Shown: positions 8,673 through 16,287, counted from the first letter of the stretch. The stretch: DNA of 64,000 nucleotides from Flavobacterium sp. KACC 22761 (GCF_034058155.1 NZ_CP139148.1:1550001-1614000), one strand, 5' to 3'. The notes: generated by a model from the sequence alone, not told the origin. Program-made: numbers and translations.

Positions 8673-9656
8673 ATGGGTACAGCATTTATTATTCTAATAG
8701 TCTTCGGATTATTTATTTTACTGTCGTCTTTCTTTACTGTGAAGCAACAAACAAGTGTTATCGTAGAGCGCTTTGGAAAATTTACGAGCGTTAGAAATTC
8801 AGGTTTACAATTAAAACTTCCAATAATTGACAGAATCGCAGGTCGTGTAAATCTAAAAATTCAACAATTAGATGTCCTTATTGAAACACAAACTAAAGAC
8901 AATGTGTTTATCAAAATGAAAGTTTCAGTACAATTCAAAGTAATTCAGGAGCATGTATATGAAGCTTTTTACAAACTAGAATATCCGCATGATCAAATCA
9001 CTGCTTATGTATTTGACGTTGTTCGTGCCGAGGTTCCTAAATTAATCCTGGATGATGTGTTTGTTCGTAAAGACGACATTGCAATTGCTGTAAAACGAGA
9101 ATTGAATGAAGCTATGACAACTTATGGTTATGACATCATCAACACACTTGTAACAGATATTGATCCAGATATTCAGGTAAAAAATGCAATGAACAGAATC
9201 AATGCAGCCGAAAGAGAAAAAACAGCGGCAATGTTTGAATCTGAAGCACAACGAATTAGAATTGTAGCTAAAGCAAAAGCGGAAGCCGAAAGCAAAAAAC
9301 TTCAAGGTCAAGGTATTGCCGATCAACGTAGAGAAATTGCACGTGGATTAGTAGAAAGTGTTGAAGTTTTGAACAATGTTGGAATTAATTCACAAGAAGC
9401 TTCTGCTTTAATTGTAATTACACAACACTATGATACATTACAAGCTATTGGAGCTGATACCAACTCTAATTTGATATTATTACCAAACTCTCCACAAGCG
9501 GCAAGTGATATGTTGAACAATATGGTAACTAGTTTTTCAGCTTCAAATATAATTGGAGAAGAGATGAAAAGACAACCTAGAAAAGTTAAAAAAACAAACA
9601 ATTCTGATATAAACTACAATCCATCAGATACTTCAGAGCCAACAGAAACGGCTTAA
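8673..9656 (+). CDS. SPFH domain / stomatin-like membrane protein
   Basis: 327 aa. An N-terminal membrane segment (about residues 3-22) is followed by the band-7/SPFH core (TVKQQTSVIVERFGKF to about 180), then the Ala/Glu-rich helical flotillin tail (AEREKTAAMFESEAQRIRIVAKAKAEAE). Length and order match the QmcA/prohibitin-like branch, which forms membrane microdomain scaffolds and modulates membrane proteases. There is no adjacent NfeD gene, so it is not a classical slipin operon. Bounded by terminators on both sides, so probably monocistronic. Confidence 0.88.
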   Translation: MGTAFIILIVFGLFILLSSFFTVKQQTSVIVERFGKFTSVRNSGLQLKLPIIDRIAGRVNLKIQQLDVLIETQTKDNVFIKMKVSVQFKVIQEHVYEAFYKLEYPHDQITAYVFDVVRAEVPKLILDDVFVRKDDIAIAVKRELNEAMTTYGYDIINTLVTDIDPDIQVKNAMNRINAAEREKTAAMFESEAQRIRIVAKAKAEAESKKLQGQGIADQRREIARGLVESVEVLNNVGINSQEASALIVITQHYDTLQAIGADTNSNLILLPNSPQAASDMLNNMVTSFSASNIIGEEMKRQPRKVKKTNNSDINYNPSDTSEPTETA

Positions 9657-9674
9657 TATAAATAACACTAAAAC

Positions 9675-9704
9675 AAAAAAGAGGCTCATTTGCCTCTTTT
9701 TTTA
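9675..9704. terminator. Bidirectional terminator between SPFH and DUF6327 genes
   Basis: AAAAAAGAGGC and GCCTCTTTTTT form a hairpin with T runs on both strands. It overlaps the last codons (KRGK, stop) of the convergent DUF6327 gene. Confidence 0.8.
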
Positions 9705-9940
9705 TTTATAAACCAATTGATAACAAAGGGTATTATGGACTGTAAAATCTTTGGATAAGAATTTTTAAAGTAATCTGTGTAAGACGAAACAAAACCATTT
9801 ACAATTTTATGCGGCGTTATGCTCTCTTTCGTTTTCTGAATACTTAAAACTAATTTCTGATAATTAATCTCTTTTTCTAATTTCAAAATTTCCAAATCTC
9901 GATCTAGTTCTGCGTACGATGAGTATTTTTTCTTTTCCAT
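9686..9940 (-). CDS. DUF6327-type small protein
   Basis: 84 aa. It begins MEKKKYSSYAELDRDLEILKLEKEI, a charged helix, and ends with a hydrophobic stretch (LQSIIPFVINWFI) and basic residues. I recognise the pattern as the flavobacterial DUF6327 family, which accompanies YtxH and phage-holin-like proteins, as it does here. Function unknown; an envelope-stress role is only inferred from the neighbours. Five base pairs separate it from the upstream holin-like gene, so they are co-transcribed. Confidence 0.7.
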   Translation of the reverse strand: MEKKKYSSYAELDRDLEILKLEKEINYQKLVLSIQKTKESITPHKIVNGFVSSYTDYFKNSYPKILQSIIPFVINWFINKKRGK

Positions 9941-9945
9941 AATTT

Positions 9946-10296
9946 TTAATCATTAAAAAAGATTTCTGAAAATTTCTCTAAAATTGGACCTTCGACAAAC
10001 TTGTCTTTTACAAAGAAAAGCAAAATCGTAAAGAAAAGATAGATCCCTCCTACTGTCAAAAATCCTAAAGCAGTACTTCCAAAGAAATCTCCAAAAGCAT
10101 AGGCTGCAGCAAAAGATCCGAAAAGCAATACCATACTGAAACACAATAAAATCAAAGTAAACTTAAAGATTAAAGTTGTCGATTTCATTGCCACTTTAAA
10201 GCCCCAAAGCTTATAATAAGCCAAATGACTTTCAATATATTCTTTAGCTTGATCCTGAATATTTTCGGTATTTTCTTTTAATTCTTCAAAAGCCAT
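9946..10296 (-). CDS. Phage-holin-family (holin superfamily 6) membrane protein
   Basis: 116 aa from ATG 10296 (MAFEELKENTENIQ). A longer frame up to 10323 begins in a terminator hairpin and is rejected. An amphipathic helix of about 40 residues is followed by two membrane segments (about 44-68 and 76-98) and a short charged tail. This is the 'putative actinobacterial holin-X / phage holin family' layout common in Bacteroidota and not a true phage gene. It sits between YtxH and DUF6327 genes, a conserved trio. Confidence 0.78.
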   Translation of the reverse strand: MAFEELKENTENIQDQAKEYIESHLAYYKLWGFKVAMKSTTLIFKFTLILLCFSMVLLFGSFAAAYAFGDFFGSTALGFLTVGGIYLFFTILLFFVKDKFVEGPILEKFSEIFFND

Positions 10297-10312
10297 AATT
10301 CTGATTTTAAAT

Positions 10313-10358
10313 AAAAAACACATTACTTTTCATAAAGATAATCAAGTAATGTGTTTTT
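10313..10358 (-). terminator. Terminator between ytxH-like and holin-like genes
   Basis: AAAACACATTACTT (10315-10328) and AAGTAATGTGTTTT (10344-10357) are perfect 14-bp arms. On the minus strand a T run follows. It should cut most YtxH transcripts before the holin-like gene, acting as an attenuator within the trio. Confidence 0.75.
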
Positions 10359-10367
10359 ATAACAATT

Positions 10368-10694
10368 TTATTTTTGAAGTTTAGCGTTTTGAGCTTTTAA
10401 GTCAGCCAATTTAGATTCTAAAAAAGTAATTACTTCTTCTGTTTTATAACTCATATTCGAAAGCAATTCTTCATAAGTTCCATCCATATTTTCCTTTGCA
10501 TGTTTGAATTTTTCACGAAGAACTTCAGAACTAGCTGAAAGTGTATCCTGCAAATTATGTTTTGCATCATCAAAACCTTCCTTCAATTTTGCACGAGTTT
10601 TAGATCCTTTGTCTGGGGCAAATAAAATTCCGATAGCTGCACCGGCAGCGGCAGCGGCTAAAATTGCGGCTGCAGTATTTAAGTTCTTTGACAT
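10368..10694 (-). CDS. YtxH domain-containing protein
   Basis: 108 aa. An N-terminal Ala/Gly-rich membrane helix (AAAILAAAAAGAAIGILFAPDKGSKTRAKLKEG) matches the YtxH signature (GxxxGxLFAPxxGxxTR), followed by a long amphipathic/coiled-coil tail. YtxH proteins are general-stress or envelope-associated; exact role unknown. First gene of a three-gene minus-strand cluster with the holin-like and DUF6327 genes. Confidence 0.85.
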   Translation of the reverse strand: MSKNLNTAAAILAAAAAGAAIGILFAPDKGSKTRAKLKEGFDDAKHNLQDTLSASSEVLREKFKHAKENMDGTYEELLSNMSYKTEEVITFLESKLADLKAQNAKLQK

Positions 10695-10785
10695 AATCTT
10701 AAAATTTAATTTGATTAATAAAGGTAACCTTTTTTAAAATATAAATTACTGAATAAATGCTATTTACAAAAAATTAACACTATAA

Positions 10786-11262
10786 TTAATACACATAAGT
10801 TACAGCTTCATATTTTCCATCTTTTTCAGTAATGCTAACAAACGGAGAACCATTTGAAGCCGACTTACTTTTAATTCTCATAGCTGTTTGATTCTGATTT
10901 GCAATTGGCGGTTCACCTTTTGTCCTTGTCGAAACTCCTGAAAATGTTCCGGTTTGTTTCAGTCCTATTGTCTTTTCTTGAGGCAAAACAGTTACCATTT
11001 TGTAATCATCTTTTGAATCAACTACTATTTTATCAGAGATTTTTTGAGTTTGATTGGTTTGTTTATTCGTAATTTTCGCAACTGCATATTTACTGATCTT
11101 CACCTCTTCTGCACTTCCGTTCAAAGAATAATAAATTAAACCATTTTCATTTTTTATAAAATTAACATCAAGCTGTTCGCCGTTATGTTTTGTAATTTGA
11201 TGTGTTTGACAAATTGCAACATTTGCAAATAATAATGCTAGCGTAAAATATAATACTTTCAT
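10786..11262 (-). CDS. Secreted protein of unknown function
   Basis: 158 aa with a signal peptide (MKVLYFTLALLFANVAICQ, cleavage expected after the Cys-Gln region; it is not a clean lipobox). The mature part is beta-rich with repeated short polar motifs (HNGEQLDVNFIKNENGLIYYSLNG, VAKITNKQTNQ). I do not recognise the family. Flanked by AT-rich gaps on both sides, so probably its own transcript. There is no cysteine-rich or enzyme motif in the mature part. Confidence 0.7.
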   Translation of the reverse strand: MKVLYFTLALLFANVAICQTHQITKHNGEQLDVNFIKNENGLIYYSLNGSAEEVKISKYAVAKITNKQTNQTQKISDKIVVDSKDDYKMVTVLPQEKTIGLKQTGTFSGVSTRTKGEPPIANQNQTAMRIKSKSASNGSPFVSITEKDGKYEAVTYVY

Positions 11263-12041
11263 GATAATTAAGATTTAGATTAAAAAAATGCCAGGCGACT
11301 ATAAAAACAAAATTGCCTAAAATCAAAATTATGGAATCTCATCATTATGAAATAATTTGAAAAATACCTTTTACGCGAAATATTATCAAAATCAAATCAC
11401 AATAAAAATTAGAACATAAAATTGTCTTCTCAAGAATTCAATTCTGAACTAACATTAAAACTAAAAAATCGTCTTATTTAAATTTCAATGAAATTCAATT
11501 TAGAATCTAATCGGAAATAATAATTTTTAAAAAATCAACGCTGACTTTTGGTATTGAGATAAAAATACCAACTTTATAAACAATTGTGTGTTAACAACCC
11601 GTTAAACTGACAAAAATGATAGTAAAAACTTAAATAAAAGCTAAAAATAAACAATAATTTAAAAAATGAGTTATCTATCCAGCCTTTAAAAATAATCGCT
11701 TAAAATCAATTTATGAGGGTCAATTTTAATCTAAATAAATTATTATTTTTAAATTTTAAATAGTTTTTATAAATAATAAATAAAATTAATCATATATATA
11801 ATTCAATAAAAATACTTAATAATCATAAAAATGATACATTTTCATTTTTAATCTAAAAAAATAGAAAAATGGATCAAAAAAGGCAAAACTAAAAATAAAG
11901 AGTTTTAAGAAATCATTTTTAAAAAAAGGATTCAAGAGATACAGAAATTTAAAAAATGTCTTAAATTTAATTTATGAAAGTCACTTTTAATTTAAAATAA
12001 CTATATATTTTTAGTTTTTAATAGAAAATATAAATAATAAA
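11263..12041. repeat. 0.8-kb AT-rich gap with an imperfect direct repeat
   Basis: No convincing gene. Two imperfect copies of an approximately 85-bp unit are visible at 11701-11785 and 11961-12044. They share, in order, AATTTATGA, GTCA, TTTTAAT, TATTTTTA and TATAAATAATAAA, with roughly three quarters of the positions alike. Each is preceded by an AATTTAAAAAATG word (11656 and 11947). The first TTATG-like words and many stops in every frame argue against coding. Decayed duplication or non-coding RNA are both possible. Confidence 0.5.
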
Positions 12042-12066
12042 AAAAGCGCTTATAAAAAGCGCTTTT
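12042..12066 (-). terminator. Terminator of glnS
   Basis: AAAAGCGCTT (12042-12051) and AAGCGCTTTT (12057-12066) form a perfect hairpin about 20 bp past the glnS stop, with a T run on the minus strand. Confidence 0.85.
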
Positions 12067-12084
12067 CAATAGATTCTAATTATT

Positions 12085-14202
12085 TTACTTCTTTATCATT
12101 TCAGAAAGAATTTCGATTTCTCTTTCAGAAGCATTTTTTGGTGGATTTGAATTTAATTTCGAAATTTCTTCAGAAAACTGATTTCTTAAATTTTCACTTT
12201 CAATATCTCTTAAATTCAAAAGTGCTTTTGATCTCACATAAGTCGATTCACTTTTTAGAGACATTGAATACAATTTCTTAATATCTTCTTCTTCAAAATC
12301 TGTAGATTTCCAGTTTGAATATTTCAAAATAAACTGAGAAAACAACAGCGAAGCCTTATTATTGTTGATATTCTTCTTCAAAGAATTTTGTAAAAGTGAA
12401 AAAGTAGAGATATTTTTAATGTTCTCCCCTATTGCACTTTCAATTGCAATTCGCTCTGGTTTAGTCTCAACTTTAAAATATTTGTTGATATCTTTTAGAG
12501 AATTATTAATGCTATTTTCTTCTTTTTTACCTTTTTCTTCCCAAGCATCTTTCAATCCAACAGTCTTGTTAAATACTAATTTTGAAGGAGTTGAGTCTTT
12601 ATCAACAGTAAAATAACCTAAACGTTGAAATTGAAATTTATCTTCATTTTGAGCTGTTGCTAAACTTGGTTCAACATATCCAGTTACAATTTCTAGTGAA
12701 TTTGGATTCACAAAATCTAAGAAATTTTTCTCTTTATAACTGTCCGGAGCTTCATCTGTAAACAAACGATCGTATAGACGAACTTCTGCTTCTAATGCAT
12801 GTTGAATTGAAACCCAATGTAATGTTCCAGATACTTTTCTTTGGCTTGCTTCTGTCCCGCTTCCGCTTAAAGAATCAGTATCATATGTTACATGAATTTC
12901 AGTAATATTCCCATTTTCATCTTTTATAACTGATTCACCTTTAATGATATAAGCATTTTTAAGACGAACTTCTTTTCCTAAAGTCAAACGGAAAAATTTA
13001 GCTGGAGCTTCTTCTAAAAAGTCTTCTCTTTCAATATATAATTCACGAGAAAAAGGCACTTTTCTGAAACCAGCACTTTCATCTTCTTGATTATTTTCAG
13101 CTTCTAACCACTCCTCTTTTCCTTCTGGATAATTGGTAATAACCAGTTTTACAGGATCTAAAACAGCCATTACACGAGGTGCAATTTTGTTCAAATCTTC
13201 ACGAATACAAAATTCTAAAACTGATACATTGATTAAATTATCACGTTTTGCAATACCAATTGTATTGGCAAAATTACGCAAAGAAGCCGCTGTATAACCA
13301 CGTCTTCTTAATCCAGAAATGGTTGACATTCTTGGATCATCCCAACCGTTAACATGCTTTTCTTTAACTAGTTGCTGTAATTTTCTTTTACTAACAACAG
13401 TATGTGATAAGTTACGTCTTGCAAATTCTCTTTGTTTTGGACGCAGCTTATTATCATCAAAAATCTGATCTAAAAACCAATCGTATAATTCACGGTGAGG
13501 CAAGAATTCAAGTGTACAAAATGAGTGAGAAATCTGCTCTAAATAATCACTTTGTCCATGTGCCCAATCGTACATTGGGTAAATTTTCCAATCATCTCCA
13601 GTTCTATGGTGATGCTTATGCAAAATTCTGTACATGATAGGATCACGCATCAACATGTTTGTCGATTTCATGTCAATTTTAGCACGAAGAATATGCGTAC
13701 CAGCCTCAAATTCACCATTTTTCATTCTTTCGAATAAATCTAGATTTTCTTCAACTGAACGATTTCTATATGGACTGTCAGTTCCTGTAGTTGTTGGCGT
13801 TCCTTTTTGAGTTGCCATTTCTTCAGAAGATTGACTGTCAACATACGCTTTATCTTTTTTAATTAATAAAACAGCCCAATCATATAATTGTTGGAAATAA
13901 TCTGATGCATAACGTTCTTCTGCCCAAGTATAACCTAGCCATTCCACATCTTTTTTAATAGCATCAACAAATTCCTGTTCTTCTTTTTCAGGATTCGTAT
14001 CGTCAAAACGTAAATTTACAGGTGACTGATAATCAATTCCTAAACCAAAATTTAATGCAATAGAACTTGCATGACCAATATGTAAATAACCATTTGGTTC
14101 TGGTGGAAAACGAAAATGAAGTTTAGTTTGTGAAAGACCTGATTTTAAATCTTCCTCTATGATTTGTTCAATAAAATTGAGTGATTTCTCTTCTGATGCC
14201 AT
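12085..14202 (-). CDS. glnS: Glutaminyl-tRNA synthetase with C-terminal extension
   Basis: 705 aa; E. coli GlnRS has about 554. Class I motifs: FPPEPNGYLHIGHA near residues 31-44 (HIGH) and VVSKRKLQQL (MSK-type) near residue 270. The catalytic core and the two anticodon-binding beta-barrels run to about residue 560. Beyond that is an extra of about 140 residues, helical and Lys/Asn/Ser-rich (for example KKNINNNKASLLFSQFILKYSNWK, then a repeat-like helix pair). It is not the YqeY/GatB-type tail of Deinococcus as far as I can tell. It has its own terminator. Divergent from the TA-folB operon. Confidence 0.95.
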   Translation of the reverse strand: MASEEKSLNFIEQIIEEDLKSGLSQTKLHFRFPPEPNGYLHIGHASSIALNFGLGIDYQSPVNLRFDDTNPEKEEQEFVDAIKKDVEWLGYTWAEERYASDYFQQLYDWAVLLIKKDKAYVDSQSSEEMATQKGTPTTTGTDSPYRNRSVEENLDLFERMKNGEFEAGTHILRAKIDMKSTNMLMRDPIMYRILHKHHHRTGDDWKIYPMYDWAHGQSDYLEQISHSFCTLEFLPHRELYDWFLDQIFDDNKLRPKQREFARRNLSHTVVSKRKLQQLVKEKHVNGWDDPRMSTISGLRRRGYTAASLRNFANTIGIAKRDNLINVSVLEFCIREDLNKIAPRVMAVLDPVKLVITNYPEGKEEWLEAENNQEDESAGFRKVPFSRELYIEREDFLEEAPAKFFRLTLGKEVRLKNAYIIKGESVIKDENGNITEIHVTYDTDSLSGSGTEASQRKVSGTLHWVSIQHALEAEVRLYDRLFTDEAPDSYKEKNFLDFVNPNSLEIVTGYVEPSLATAQNEDKFQFQRLGYFTVDKDSTPSKLVFNKTVGLKDAWEEKGKKEENSINNSLKDINKYFKVETKPERIAIESAIGENIKNISTFSLLQNSLKKNINNNKASLLFSQFILKYSNWKSTDFEEEDIKKLYSMSLKSESTYVRSKALLNLRDIESENLRNQFSEEISKLNSNPPKNASEREIEILSEMIKK

Positions 14203-14233
14203 TATTTTATAGTAATTTTAGCAAAGATAAAAA

Positions 14234-14266
14234 AGTTTATAGTTTATAGTTTATGGTTTATGGTTT
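14234..14266. repeat. AGTTTAT tandem heptamer
   Basis: Four to five near-perfect copies of AGTTTAT/GGTTTAT upstream of glnS, between the divergent glnS and antitoxin genes. It resembles the other short-word intergenic repeats in the window (691, 2740, 6920, 57676), each with its own word. Confidence 0.7.
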
Positions 14267-14328
14267 TCTTTGGAAACTTACTGAAAACATGAAACGTTAA
14301 ACTCAAAACCTTCAATTAATTTATTTAG

Positions 14329-14336
14329 TATTTTTG
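14329..14336 (+). promoter_or_regulatory. -7 element upstream of the TA-folB operon
   Basis: TATTTTTG, a TAnnTTTG match, 17 nt before the antitoxin ATG. I see no good TTTG at the right spacing upstream, so the call is partial. Confidence 0.45.
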
Positions 14337-14353
14337 TACAAATATTCAGAATT

Positions 14354-14569
14354 ATGAGACAATTAACTGTTACAATTCCAGACGATTTCTACGAAACATT
14401 TATTAGTTTTTTTAAACATGTTCCTGATGTTTCTATAGATGAAAATGTTGAGAATGAAATTCCATTATGGCAACAAGAAATGGTTTTGGATCGTATAAAG
14501 AATGCTAAACCAGAGGATTATATTCCTGTAGAAGATGCCTTAAAAGAGTTAGATAAAAAATGGCTTTAG
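14354..14569 (+). CDS. Small antitoxin-like protein
   Basis: 71 aa, acidic in its second half. The N-terminus MRQLTVTIPDDFYETF is a beta strand followed by a helix, as in ribbon-helix-helix/addiction-module antitoxins; the tail (PEDYIPVEDALKELDKKW) resembles the C-terminal toxin-neutralising segment of such proteins. Its last 10 bp overlap the start of the ParE/RelE-like gene, the classic antitoxin-first arrangement. The family assignment is by pattern only. Confidence 0.65.
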   Translation: MRQLTVTIPDDFYETFISFFKHVPDVSIDENVENEIPLWQQEMVLDRIKNAKPEDYIPVEDALKELDKKWL

Positions 14570-14871
14570 AAGAAAATTATAAAACCATAATTCTTCAGAG
14601 AGCAAAACTAGAAGTAGATGAAACAGCTTTTTATTATGAATCTATAAGAAAAGGCTTGGGAAAATTATTTTACAAAGAGTTTAAAAACTATGCTTTAACG
14701 TTAAAAACTATGCCTTTTTTTGAGGAAAAATACAATATTGTCCGTACATTACCTTTAAAGAAATTTCCTTATACCATTCACTTTACAGTTGATGAAATAG
14801 AAAAAATTGTTTCTATTCAAGCTGTAACCTGCAATTACCAAGATCCAAATACTACAAGAATAAAATTATAA
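14560..14871 (+). CDS. RelE/ParE-family toxin
   Basis: 103 aa, the usual size. The pattern (helical N-terminus KTIILQRAKLEVDETAFYYESIRKGLGKLFYKEF followed by strands VRTLPLKKFPYTIHFTVDEIEKIVSIQAV) matches the RelE/ParE fold, with the conserved RxFPY-type segment (KKFPYTIHF). RelE-type toxins cleave mRNA at the ribosome and ParE-type toxins poison gyrase; the sequence does not decide which. It overlaps the antitoxin gene by 10 bp and ends 2 bp before folB. Confidence 0.72.
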   Translation: MALEENYKTIILQRAKLEVDETAFYYESIRKGLGKLFYKEFKNYALTLKTMPFFEEKYNIVRTLPLKKFPYTIHFTVDEIEKIVSIQAVTCNYQDPNTTRIKL

Positions 14872-14873
14872 AA

Positions 14874-15233
14874 ATGGGAGTTATTAAACTTAAAAATATC
14901 CGTACTTTTTCTTACCACGGATGTTTAATTGAAGAAGGAAAAATTGGATCTGATTATACTGTCGATCTAAAAATTAAAACCAATTTACAGAAATCAGCAG
15001 AAACAGATCATCTTTTAGACACAGTAGATTATGTTCACTTGAACAAAATTGTGGAAGAAGAAATGGCAATTCGTTCGCATTTATTGGAACATGTGGCCAA
15101 AAGAATCAATATTCGAGTGCTGGCAGAGATACAAATGGTACAAAAAACAACAGTTTGGGTTTCTAAAATAAATCCGCCTATTGGTGGTGATGTTGAGTCA
15201 GTTACTATAAAAATGACGGAAATTAGAAAGTAA
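14874..15233 (+). CDS. folB: Dihydroneopterin aldolase
   Basis: 119 aa, normal length. FolB converts 7,8-dihydroneopterin to 6-hydroxymethyl-dihydropterin and glycolaldehyde in folate synthesis. Visible signatures: IRTFSYHGCLIEEGKIG at the N-terminus (pterin-binding region) and SKINPPIGGDVESV near the C-terminus with the catalytic Lys. The start ATG is 2 bp after the toxin stop, so folate synthesis is tied to the toxin-antitoxin transcript. Confidence 0.93.
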   Translation: MGVIKLKNIRTFSYHGCLIEEGKIGSDYTVDLKIKTNLQKSAETDHLLDTVDYVHLNKIVEEEMAIRSHLLEHVAKRINIRVLAEIQMVQKTTVWVSKINPPIGGDVESVTIKMTEIRK

Positions 15234-15280
15234 TTTAAAAAACTAAAATGGCATTTTTTCAAAATAGTTTATTCGAAACT

Positions 15281-15310
15281 TTTGAAATTTAAAGATTTTA
15301 GTTACTTTTG
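15281..15310 (+). promoter_or_regulatory. tRNA-Cys promoter
   Basis: TTTG at 15281-15284, 18 nt, TACTTTTG at 15303-15310, ending 17 nt before the mature tRNA. Good match to the Bacteroidetes consensus. Confidence 0.75.
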
Positions 15311-15327
15311 CCATCCGTTCAAGCAAT

Positions 15328-15398
15328 GGCGTCGTGGCCGAGCGGCTAGGCTGGGCTCTGCAAAAGCTCCTACTCCGGTTCGAATCCGGACGATGCCT
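15328..15398 (+). tRNA. tRNA-Cys (anticodon GCA)
   Basis: 71 nt. Acceptor GGCGTCG pairs with CGATGCC (one G-U); the D arm contains AGCGGCTAGGC; the anticodon stem GGGCT/AGCTC encloses the loop CTGCAAA with anticodon GCA; the T stem TCCGG/CCGGA encloses TTCGAAT. Discriminator base U73 is the known cysteine identity element. CCA is not encoded. The 3' half from 15378 is copied twice more downstream. Confidence 0.93.
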
Positions 15399-15401
15399 CA
15401 A

Positions 15402-15432
15402 AAAGAGATACAGAAATGTGTCTCTTTTTTTT
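15402..15432 (+). terminator. tRNA-Cys terminator
   Basis: AAAGAGATACA (15402-15412), loop GAAA, TGTGTCTCTTT with T8. The same hairpin follows the two tRNA-tail copies at 16053 and 16146. Confidence 0.85.
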
Positions 15433-16018
15433 ATTGGTCTCAGATTTGGGTTAAAAACCCTGCAATTTATTGCAGTACTTTAGTAATGCGAAAAAATCTT
15501 TATCTTTAATTTATGGCTACAGAATTAAGAAAAGGTTCGCACACAGTAAGCAGATTAACATGTCATGTTGTTTGGGTTACGAAATATAGGTTTAAGGTTT
15601 TGAAAGGTGATATCCAAAAGCGCTGTCGTGAACTTTTGATACAAATATGCGAAGCGGAAGGGATAGAAATTTTGAAAGGAGTTGTGAGCGCAGATCACGT
15701 TCACATGCATATTGAGTATGCGCCAAAGCAAAATGTAAGTTCAATTTTAAAAAGTTTCAAAGGTCGTACTTCAAGGAAATTGCAAATGGAGTTTCCAGAA
15801 CTTCACGCACGTTACTGGGGACAACATTTTTGGGCAAGTGGTTATGGAGTTTGGAGTACAGGAAATATAACTGATGAAATGGTAAATGAATATCTGGAGC
15901 ATCATAGAAGGAAAGATAATGATGATGATTCAAATTTCATTCTTGAATGAAATAGAAAAAGGGACTTTCAGTCCCTCGTCAAACAAACCTCTGCACTTTC
16001 AGTGCAGAGTGGTTTAGT
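15433..16018 (+). mobile_element. Solo IS200/IS605-type element next to tRNA-Cys
   Basis: About 0.6 kb. The left side has two small hairpins (GGGTT-AAA-AACCC at 15448-15460 and CTGCAA-TTTA-TTGCAG at 15460-15475); then comes one tnpA gene. The right side also has two hairpins, GGGACT-TTC-AGTCCC (15961-15975) and CTCTGCACT-TTC-AGTGCAGAG (15989-16009), sharing the core ACTTTCAGT. Subterminal hairpins with one HUH transposase are the hallmark of the IS200 group. No tnpB is present. Ends are estimated: the element interrupts the spacer between two tRNA-tail copies. Confidence 0.7.
15513..15950 (+). CDS. tnpA: IS200/IS605 family transposase TnpA
   Basis: 145 aa single-strand (HUH/Y1) transposase. 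The HUH histidines are His64 and His66 in SADHVHMHIEY, and the nucleophile is Tyr127 in VNEYLEHH. The spacing matches that known for the IS608 enzyme. The gene is intact, so the element may be active. It sits between tRNA-Cys and duplicated tRNA tails. Codon use and GC are slightly higher than its neighbours, as expected for a mobile gene. Confidence 0.92.
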   Translation: MATELRKGSHTVSRLTCHVVWVTKYRFKVLKGDIQKRCRELLIQICEAEGIEILKGVVSADHVHMHIEYAPKQNVSSILKSFKGRTSRKLQMEFPELHARYWGQHFWASGYGVWSTGNITDEMVNEYLEHHRRKDNDDDSNFILE

Positions 16019-16052
16019 TTTAATTTTTAGAAAAAATTAGATAAAGATTTAC

Positions 16053-16108
16053 GTTCGAATCCGGACGATGCCTCAAAAAGAGATACAGAAATGTGTCTCT
16101 TTTTTTTT
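16053..16108 (+). repeat. Copy B of tRNA-Cys 3' end plus terminator
   Basis: From GTTCGAATCC to the T run this segment repeats 15378-15432 without a mismatch over about 55 nt. It holds the T-loop half, the acceptor 3' strand and the terminator hairpin. There is no 5' half, so it is not a tRNA. Confidence 0.88.
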
Positions 16109-16145
16109 GTGCCTAATTTTTAGAAAAAATTAATTAAATATATTG

Positions 16146-16197
16146 GTTCGAATCCGGACTATGCTTCAAAAAGAAATACAGAAATGTGTCTCTTTTT
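16146..16197 (+). repeat. Copy C of tRNA-Cys 3' end plus terminator (diverged)
   Basis: Same segment as copy B, 93 bp further on, with substitutions (GACTATGCTTC for GACGATGCCTC; AGAAATACA for AGAGATACA). Copies B and C are each preceded and followed by a spacer TAATTTTTAGAAAAAA (16020, 16114, 16204), so the array is a tandem duplication of about 93 bp. Confidence 0.8.
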
Positions 16198-16240
16198 TGT
16201 GTCTAATTTTTAGAAAAAAGCATTATTAAAGCTTATATAC

Positions 16241-16272
16241 AAACCCAACAGGTTTAAAAACCTGTCGGGTTT
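16241..16272. repeat. Palindromic repeat AAACCC-ACAGGTTT
   Basis: AAACCCAACAGGTTT (16241-16255) and AAACCTGTCGGGTTT (16258-16272) form a hairpin with one A-C mismatch. From memory this kind of AACCTGTCGGGTTT palindrome is dispersed in Flavobacterium intergenic regions, but I cannot check that here. Confidence 0.6.
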
Positions 16273-16287
16273 ATAATTTTGCACAAT

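Noticed and set aside
11263..12041. AT-rich gap as the replication origin
   Set aside because: It has no TTATCAACA-like boxes and genes on both sides run in the same direction, unlike the 20.4-kb region.
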